Shown here piece by piece: positions 14,099 through 18,859 of a DNA stretch of 18,859 nt. Below the pieces are notes generated by a model, which saw nothing but the letters and a program-made list of their open reading frames with translations, had not been told where the DNA came from and did not search any database. A program made the translations under genes and the position numbers. How positions within the stretch are numbered: position 1 is the stretch's first letter; each line of letters begins with the position of its first letter. The stretch is from Nitrospirales bacterium (GTDB lineage Bacteria > Nitrospirota > Nitrospiria > Nitrospirales > UBA8639): assembly GCA_029261305.1 (NCBI GenBank), contig JAJDBO010000162.1:1-18859 (forward strand), written 5' to 3'.

Positions 14099-14943
14099 GA
14101 TCCCCACTGCTTTCGTCCCTTAAGTAGCGGGACGCCGACGACTAAGACCAGCAGCATTACGAGAAATGAAATAGCCGACCCAAATGGCCAATCTCGTACC
14201 ACGAGAAACTCATGCTGAATCAAGGTGCCCAGCATCATGCTCTGCCCTCCCCCTAATAAATGGGGTGTGATAAATGCGCCCACCGAAGGAATAAATACCA
14301 AAATACAACCCGCCACAATGCCTGGTTTCGCCAAAGGAATCACCACATGACGAAAGACGGAGAAGCTGTTGGCGTAAAGGTCAAAGGCCGCCTCTTCAAT
14401 AGAAGGACGAATACGCTCAATCGCAACAAACAATGGGAGAATCATGAAAGGCAGGTATCCATAGACCAACCCAATAAAGACCGCACCATTCGTATACAAG
14501 AGATCAAGAGGTACATCTAATATTCCTAGATGCAAGAACAGGCTATTGAGCAGCCCTTCAGTTCTAAGCAGGAACATCCACGCATAGGTACGCACAAGAA
14601 AATTCGTCCAAAATGGAATCATCACTAACACCAACAGAACAGTCTGCATGCGAGCCGAAGATCGCGCCATCACATAGGCAAGAGGAAATCCTACGGCAAG
14701 ACAGACCACGGTGGTCGCCCCAGCTAAGAATAGGGATCGTCCATAAATGGTCCAATATAGTGGATCTGCGAGACGCTGGTAATTCTCAAACGTCAAAGTC
14801 CACTCAATACCACCATAAAGCCCACGCGAGGCAAAGCTCACCCCAAACATGAGGAGTACAGGAATACAAAAAAAGATCCCAAGCACCAAGAGCGTTGGAA
14901 GGAGCAGGACTGAAGACTGATGAAGAGTAGAATTATTCATCAT
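14095..14943 (-). CDS. potB: Spermidine/putrescine ABC transporter permease PotB
   Basis: 282-residue permease with six predicted membrane helices. The EAA docking loop is EEAAFDLYANSFSVFRHVVIPLAKPGIVAG, and FIPSVGAFITPHLLGGGQSMMLGTLIQHEF is the conserved region that follows it in PotB/PotH. TEGLLNSLFLHLGI and YGYLPFMILPLFVAIERI are also family blocks. Two consecutive ATG codons begin the gene (14943 and 14940). No strong ribosome site precedes them; the upstream bases are C-rich in the sense strand. The gap from the potA stop is 45 nt. Together with PotC it forms the channel through which polyamine passes, driven by PotA. Confidence 0.93.
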   Translation of the reverse strand: MMNNSTLHQSSVLLLPTLLVLGIFFCIPVLLMFGVSFASRGLYGGIEWTLTFENYQRLADPLYWTIYGRSLFLAGATTVVCLAVGFPLAYVMARSSARMQTVLLVLVMIPFWTNFLVRTYAWMFLLRTEGLLNSLFLHLGILDVPLDLLYTNGAVFIGLVYGYLPFMILPLFVAIERIRPSIEEAAFDLYANSFSVFRHVVIPLAKPGIVAGCILVFIPSVGAFITPHLLGGGQSMMLGTLIQHEFLVVRDWPFGSAISFLVMLLVLVVGVPLLKGRKQWGS

Positions 14944-14988
14944 GAGGGGAGAGGCCGAACCGAAAAAATTATTACATAACTCATTCGA

Positions 14989-16086
14989 CTACTGGGGAAA
15001 GATCATTCCGTGGTGCGCCTTCCAATGCACGAAAGCCTTTTCACCAGGAGAAAAACGAGCGGCGCGATCATGCCGTGGATCCCCTCGAACGGTCCAAGAT
15101 ATTTGGGGACCAACATTAATGGTATACTGCATCTCTTCCCCCAAATAGAAAACTTGATCAATTAACACCTCAAGGCAATTTTCAGTGTCGTCGCACTCAG
15201 ACTCCCGAGACAAGCCCGTGTATTCCGGTCTGAGAATCATCTTAGCCCGGGCTCCAACCATTTCTTGAGACACACGAGAAACATGAATAGGTTTGACCCC
15301 AGGAGATTGAAAGACAGAGTGACGGTCATCCCCTGCCACCACCTCACCCTCCAAGGCATTTGACTGTCCAACAAATTGAGCCACAAACACTGACTGCGGC
15401 TGGGCATAGAGTTCTTCTGGTGTTCCAATCTGCACGACACAACCCTCATTCATCACCGCAATTCGATCAGAAAGGAGAAGAGCTTCTGATTGGTGATGGG
15501 TGACACAAATGAAGGTGACACCAACTTGTGCTTGAATCACCTTCAATTCACGCTGCATGGCCTGACGAAATTGCTGATCAAGCGCCCCCAATGGCTCATC
15601 GAGTAAAATCACCGCGGGACGATTGACCAGCGCCCTAGCTAACGCCACTCGCTGTTGTTCTCCACCCGACAGCTCGGTAGGCAACCGATCGGCTTTCCCT
15701 GGCAATTTGACCATATCCAACACGTCCCCGACCCGTCTCGTCATCTCCGAAGGAGCCACACCCTGCATGCGCAATCCAAATGCGATGTTATTCCATACGG
15801 TCATGTGGGGAAATAAGGCATAATCCTGGAACACTGTATTCACTGGTCGTTGGTTGGGTGGCAGCCCAACCATTGATTGTCCATTGACTAAGATTTCCCC
15901 GTGATCGGGTTGAAGCAGGCCAGCAATCAATCGTAAGGTCGTCGTCTTCCCGGAACCACTCGGCCCTAAAATTGAGAAAAATTGGTTTTCATAGACATCA
16001 AGGGAAATACGATCGACAGCCAACGTATCCCCGTGACGTTTGGTTAATTCCTTGAGTTGCACACACGATTTTTTTTCAGGATTCAT
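14989..16086 (-). CDS. potA: Spermidine/putrescine ABC transporter ATP-binding protein PotA
   Basis: 365 residues, close to E. coli PotA (378). The ATPase domain has Walker A GPSGSGKTT at 41-49, Q-loop VFQDYALFPHMTVWNN, signature LSGGEQQR at 139-146, and Walker B ILLDEPLGALD with Asp163/Glu164. The C-terminal ~120 residues form a TOBE-type regulatory domain (NVGPQISWTVRGD and IHVSRVSQEMVGARAKMILRPEY). It powers polyamine import with PotBC and PotD, encoded directly downstream in the order A-B-C-D. The start ATG has AGGA about 9 nt upstream. A strong promoter and an inverted repeat lie immediately upstream, so the operon probably begins here with a leader of only ~35 nt. Related CUT/iron importers share the fold; the PotD neighbour settles the substrate class. 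Confidence 0.94.
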   Translation of the reverse strand: MNPEKKSCVQLKELTKRHGDTLAVDRISLDVYENQFFSILGPSGSGKTTTLRLIAGLLQPDHGEILVNGQSMVGLPPNQRPVNTVFQDYALFPHMTVWNNIAFGLRMQGVAPSEMTRRVGDVLDMVKLPGKADRLPTELSGGEQQRVALARALVNRPAVILLDEPLGALDQQFRQAMQRELKVIQAQVGVTFICVTHHQSEALLLSDRIAVMNEGCVVQIGTPEELYAQPQSVFVAQFVGQSNALEGEVVAGDDRHSVFQSPGVKPIHVSRVSQEMVGARAKMILRPEYTGLSRESECDDTENCLEVLIDQVFYLGEEMQYTINVGPQISWTVRGDPRHDRAARFSPGEKAFVHWKAHHGMIFPQ

Positions 16087-16095
16087 CCGGTTTGT

Positions 16096-16137
16096 CCTAG
16101 ATCAGGCCTTTGTTCTCAACAGAAGGCCGATTCTAGG
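16096..16137. promoter_or_regulatory. Inverted repeat overlapping the potA -10 element and leader (putative operator)
   Basis: The outer arms CCTAGATC and GATTCTAG-G, and inner arms GGCCTTTGTT and AACAGAAGGCC, form an imperfect ~18-bp dyad with three single-base bulges and a CTC centre. On the minus strand its upstream arm contains the -10 hexamer and its downstream arm reaches the AGGA ribosome site of potA. Both positions would suit a repressor. Confidence 0.5.
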
Positions 16138-16159
16138 TTGTGCGGAAAAATTATGTCAA
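16130..16159 (-). promoter_or_regulatory. Sigma-70-type promoter of potABCD
   Basis: On the minus strand there is a perfect -35 TTGACA (16159-16154), an 18-nt spacer, and -10 TAGAAT (16135-16130, five of six consensus bases). The predicted start of transcription is near 16123, giving a leader of about 37 nt before the potA ATG. It is the best promoter in the window by eye. Confidence 0.65.
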
Positions 16160-16326
16160 ATCAATAGCTTCTGCATGACACAAGAGAGGGCAACTTCGTT
16201 TAGGCTCTGATGATCCCTCAATGGTTAAGGTGTTATTTAATAATTCTAGATAAAAACGCTTCATTCTTTTCTCTGAGTTCGTTGAATGGTAAAATCAAAA
16301 ATTTTTGGAAACTGTCAGCGAACGCG

Positions 16327-16333
16327 AAGGAGG
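16327..16333 (+). promoter_or_regulatory. Ribosome binding site deciding the start of the cupredoxin-like gene
   Basis: AAGGAGG is followed by 6 nt and ATG 16340. The earlier in-frame ATG at 16286 has no comparable site, and would place a basic 18-residue extension ahead of a normal signal peptide. Confidence 0.75.
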
Positions 16334-16339
16334 CCGGGT

Positions 16340-17251
16340 ATGTATTGGATGACTGTTACTCTAAGCTTGATTCTCATCGTCTTTTTTGGAGCGGGAACCA
16401 GCTTGGGTTATGAAGAAACCACAGTAACTGAAGGTGGAACATTAACAGGAAAAATTACGCTCAATGGAGATGTGCCAAGACCCAAGGGATACAACTTGGT
16501 GACCTTACCCGATGCGGTCTATTGCGGCCGGATTTCAACAGGTACGGGTTGGCGCCTGCTTCAACCATTCGTCATCGGACCGGATAGTGGATTTAAGAAT
16601 GTGGTCGTATACCTTCAAGACGTAAAGCAGGGGAAATCCTGGGATTACTCGCCTCCGCTCATTGAAGCCATTGACTGTAAATTTGAGCCGTACATCGCCG
16701 TGGTTCGTGACCGAGACCCTATCAAAGTCGTCAATAAGGACCCGGTGTTTCATGATATACAAGGCTACGAAACATCAAAACGTGGGGCTCGCGTATTATT
16801 TAATACCCCGCTTCCCATGAGTAAAAGGCTCAAACAAAAAGATTTTTTGGATGGGAAAACCGTAAAGAAACGCGCCGGGAAGATTTTATCCCAGCCCATT
16901 AAAATGGGGAGAGGGCGAAATTTGTTTGTGATGCAATGTGGGTTTCATGCGTACATGGAAAGTTGGGCATTCGTCGCAGAAAATCCTTACTACGCCATAA
17001 GTGCTAAAGACGGAACCTTTTCGATTGAAAATATTCCACCAGGAACATACAAAATCCTCGTATGGCACCCTATGATAAATAAAGAAATTTCCATCACGAT
17101 TACCCCAAACGAAACTTCCAAATTGCCAATTGAAATAGAGGCCCCAAGAGGTCGCCTGTATGCCAATGAAGTCAGCGAGGGGACACGATTTGGGGTCGAG
17201 TTATTAGGAAAGTCAACCATCAAACCTTCACTGGAACGTCAGACGTACTAA
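16340..17251 (+). CDS. Exported cupredoxin-like protein with carboxypeptidase-regulatory-like C-terminus
   Basis: 303 residues with a signal peptide (MTVTLSLILIVFFGAGTSLG). The N-terminal part (GGTLTGKITLNGDVP ... VVVYLQDV) and the block around VVNKDPVFHDIQ with His138, followed much later by MQCGFHAYMESW with Cys200, His203 and Met206, give the H...C-x2-H-x2-M ligand order of a mononuclear copper site. Cys62 and Cys113 could form a disulfide. The C-terminus (AISAKDGTFSIENIPPGTYKILVWHP) is a carboxypeptidase-regulatory-like beta sandwich. The arrangement resembles MauL-type methylamine-utilisation proteins and their many uncharacterised homologues, but no mau genes are present, so methylamine use should not be inferred. 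A lysine/arginine-rich insert lies between His138 and Cys200. ATG 16340 is chosen because AAGGAGG (16327-16333) is 6 nt upstream and the signal peptide starts there; the frame is open to 16286. A terminator follows. Confidence 0.72.
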   Translation: MYWMTVTLSLILIVFFGAGTSLGYEETTVTEGGTLTGKITLNGDVPRPKGYNLVTLPDAVYCGRISTGTGWRLLQPFVIGPDSGFKNVVVYLQDVKQGKSWDYSPPLIEAIDCKFEPYIAVVRDRDPIKVVNKDPVFHDIQGYETSKRGARVLFNTPLPMSKRLKQKDFLDGKTVKKRAGKILSQPIKMGRGRNLFVMQCGFHAYMESWAFVAENPYYAISAKDGTFSIENIPPGTYKILVWHPMINKEISITITPNETSKLPIEIEAPRGRLYANEVSEGTRFGVELLGKSTIKPSLERQTY

Positions 17252-17346
17252 GTGAGGTGAGACAATATTGAATTTCTGATTTGATACACTCCCGAAACCC
17301 GGAGTTGCAAGAGATCGACTAGATTCAGGTTGCAGTTTTTCCTAAT

Positions 17347-17388
17347 AAAAAGGGATTGCCCTCAAGGAGTGAGGCAATCCCTTTTTTT
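17347..17388. terminator. Intrinsic terminator between convergent cupredoxin-like and unknown exported genes
   Basis: GGGATTGCCCTCA (17352-17364) pairs with TGAGGCAATCCC (17370-17381), with one bulged C and a 5-nt loop. A5 precedes and T7 follows. Because both flanks are suitable it can serve both convergent genes. Confidence 0.9.
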
Positions 17389-17432
17389 AATCAATACCCA
17401 CCGAATTTGGCGGGTCGAACGATCTTACTCTC

Positions 17433-18017
17433 TTACCGCGTACTGATATTTGAATATGGCACAGAGCCTGATGAAGGTGACGGATGAATGGAGGAGCTGG
17501 AAAACGGTTGAAAGACCACTTTGCGCCAGGTATTTCCCTGAGAGGCATCAAAGCGCAATGTTTCCTCTTGATGGCTTGTTAATATAAGATTGCCCGCTCC
17601 TTTAAAAATCGACAACATCACTCCCTCTTTCTTATCACGATGTCCCAAACCAATCATTGGTTCCCAATACGGGCCTTGATTCCTCACGGACATCACGGAA
17701 TAACTTTTCCCCATTCCCCCCATCACTTTAATTGAAGGTTGGTTTTCCGTAATAAAATGTAAATCTATCCGATTCATTTCATTGCGTCCCATGGAAAATT
17801 TTGGAAGCCCATAGGAATCCGTGGTCAGCTTGGCCACAACTTCATCCTTCTGATTAAACAGGGTCAGTTGTTTGACAGCAATTGAGTCAGCCACCAGAGT
17901 TCGTTGAGACTCTTCGGCTTCGACATTAACTCCCACCATCATCAACTGAAACACTGCCGCTCCAACAAACCCACCGATAAGTGAAAGGCCCGGGATACCA
18001 AAGTAATGAGTTTTCAT
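17433..18017 (-). CDS. Exported or membrane-anchored protein of unknown function
   Basis: 194 residues. The N-terminus has a hydrophobic stretch (LSLIGGFVGAAVFQLMMVGVNVEA) that could be a signal peptide or an anchor. The rest is rich in predicted beta strands with a loosely repeating pattern: a hydrophobic run, an Asn/Asp-Gln/Lys-Asp/Glu turn, then another hydrophobic run (VKQLTLFNQKDEVVAKLTTD; VMLSIFKGAGNLILTS; ETLRFDASQGNTWRKVVF). Such strand-turn-strand units recall beta-solenoid or 'DKDGKVRA'-type repeats of bacterial exported proteins, but I cannot assign a family. The C-terminal ~25 residues are Ser/Pro-rich and probably disordered. The start is firm: AAGGAG lies 8 nt upstream of ATG 18017. 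It is convergent with the cupredoxin-like gene and divergent from the pentapeptide gene, so it is likely transcribed alone. Confidence 0.65.
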   Translation of the reverse strand: MKTHYFGIPGLSLIGGFVGAAVFQLMMVGVNVEAEESQRTLVADSIAVKQLTLFNQKDEVVAKLTTDSYGLPKFSMGRNEMNRIDLHFITENQPSIKVMGGMGKSYSVMSVRNQGPYWEPMIGLGHRDKKEGVMLSIFKGAGNLILTSHQEETLRFDASQGNTWRKVVFQPFSSSSIHPSPSSGSVPYSNISTR

Positions 18018-18206
18018 AACAACATCTCCTTCAAGGTGTATAACAATGACATTTCCTTTCTCGGTTCACGCCCAATGATTCTTGCATGGCCATGGACCAT
18101 ATAATGACACCGGATATCCTTGAGTTCGGTTACCCGCTAGTAATCACTAGAGATGATTCCTTAGAATGGCAGAAAATGTCACACCACAACCGGAGACTCA
18201 TGGACC

Positions 18207-18859
18207 ATGGCCAATAAAGAACATCTTTCGCACCTCAAACAGGGACGACTTGCCTGGGAGGCCTTTCGGAAAGAACATCCTTCGACCCATCCTGATCTAT
18301 CGAGCGCGAATCTTTCGGGGTGGGATTTAGCAGGAATCGACTTGTCTGGAGCGAATATGATGGATGTAAACCTCAGCCAGGCCAATCTTTCTCATGCAAT
18401 CCTGACGGGAGCCAATTTAGCAGAAGCCAATTTATTTGAAGCCAACTTGAGTCATGCGATTCTCAAACAGACCAATTTAAGTGAAGTCGATGCCGTAAGC
18501 CTGACCGCTTGCGAAGCCGACTTTTCTCATGCCTCCTTAACGAAAGGAGACCTGTCAAATGGAATCTTCACTGGTGCCAATTTTTCCAATGCCAATCTCC
18601 ATTACATTAATTTTCAAGGTGCAGAACTGAAAAAGGCCAACCTTCAGAGCACTAAGTTTCGGGAGGCGAATCTCAATGGGTCCACACTCATTGGGGCAGA
18701 TTTAAGCCAAGCAGACCTATCCCAATCTTCCTTAATCCAAGCCAACCTGACCGGGGCCAAGCTCTTGGACACATCACTCGTGGGAACCAACCTTCAAAGC
18801 TCATGCTTACACAATGTTACCAACCTTGCTGAAGGTCGCTTAGCAAAAGCCAAAACCCT
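18207..18859 (+). CDS. Pentapeptide-repeat protein, N-terminal part (3' truncated by window edge)
   Basis: 217 codons are visible and the frame stays open to the last base. After an N-terminal segment (HLSHLKQGRLAWEAFRKEHP), from about residue 30 onward nearly every fifth residue is Leu/Phe/Ile in A(N/D)LxX units: DLSSANLSGWDLAGIDLSGAN, NLAEANLFEANLSHAIL, DLSQADLSQSSLIQANL. Such repeats fold as a four-sided beta-helix. Some members mimic DNA and protect gyrase (Qnr, MfpA), but most have no known role, and nothing here points to gyrase protection. There is no signal peptide, so it is probably cytoplasmic. The ATG at 18207 is the only suitable start in this frame; GGAG (18192-18195) is 11 nt upstream, a little far. 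A second ATG at 18200 is out of frame and closes after five codons. Confidence 0.88.
   Translation, partial: MANKEHLSHLKQGRLAWEAFRKEHPSTHPDLSSANLSGWDLAGIDLSGANMMDVNLSQANLSHAILTGANLAEANLFEANLSHAILKQTNLSEVDAVSLTACEADFSHASLTKGDLSNGIFTGANFSNANLHYINFQGAELKKANLQSTKFREANLNGSTLIGADLSQADLSQSSLIQANLTGAKLLDTSLVGTNLQSSCLHNVTNLAEGRLAKAKT

Noticed and set aside
16096..16137. The potA dyad as a polyamine riboswitch
   Set aside because: With the promoter at 16130-16159, most of the upstream arm would not be transcribed, so an RNA hairpin is unlikely to form; an operator is the better reading.
18082..18105. TTGCAT and TATAAT upstream of the pentapeptide gene as a promoter
   Set aside because: The -10 match at 18100-18105 is perfect, but the -35-like hexamer is only 12 nt away and no better -35 sits at 16-18 nt.

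Overview
The window reads as an ordinary chromosomal stretch of a Gram-negative bacterium. The evidence is lipoproteins with clear lipoboxes, a Tat-exported periplasmic methionine sulfoxide reductase, several Sec-exported proteins, and strong AGGAGG-type ribosome sites. Base composition is close to half G+C, apart from one very AT-rich intergenic region. Degenerate 5-8 nt repeats in some gaps, a MauL-like cupredoxin protein and many small exported proteins of unknown function resemble what I associate with Nitrospirota (Nitrospira-like nitrite oxidisers). That placement is inference, not proof. I see no rRNA, tRNA, CRISPR array, transposase, integrase or phage gene.

Layout, left to right. (1) The 3' end of ettA on the plus strand (1-349). 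(2) A minus-strand alkaline-ceramidase-like (CREST family) membrane protein (486-1271). (3) A compact plus-strand cluster (1463-3671): a small two-helix membrane protein, a BamE/SmpA-like lipoprotein, a THUMP-domain RNA methyltransferase and a double-CxxC protein. The first three are coupled by ATGA overlaps, and a strong bidirectional terminator follows the cluster. (4) Three minus-strand genes for stress and redox upkeep: a 1-Cys peroxiredoxin, the methionine sulfoxide reductase subunit MsrP, and a cold-shock protein whose leader carries a terminator-like hairpin. (5) A 686-nt AT-rich gap, then a plus-strand exported protein made of an FnIII-like domain and two copies of an Ig plus unknown-domain module, closed by a terminator. 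(6) A minus-strand run (12051 to 8761): an exported HEAT-repeat protein, peptide deformylase and an MsbA-type ABC exporter. (7) A complete minus-strand polyamine uptake operon, potA-potB-potC-potD (16086 to 12213), with a well-formed sigma-70 promoter lying inside an inverted repeat. (8) A plus-strand exported cupredoxin-like protein with a terminator, an unknown exported protein on the minus strand, and the start of a pentapeptide-repeat protein that runs off the right end.

How the genes work together: PotABCD is one transport machine (ATPase, two permeases, binding lipoprotein). Peroxiredoxin and MsrP both deal with oxidative damage, in the cytoplasm and periplasm respectively, but the sequence does not show that they are co-regulated. 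Most other neighbours look functionally unrelated.

I found no clearly new multi-gene system. The observations most worth a second look are the potABCD promoter/operator dyad, the csp leader hairpin, the patchy near-identity of the duplicated module in the 6760-8619 gene, and several exported proteins without a recognisable function.
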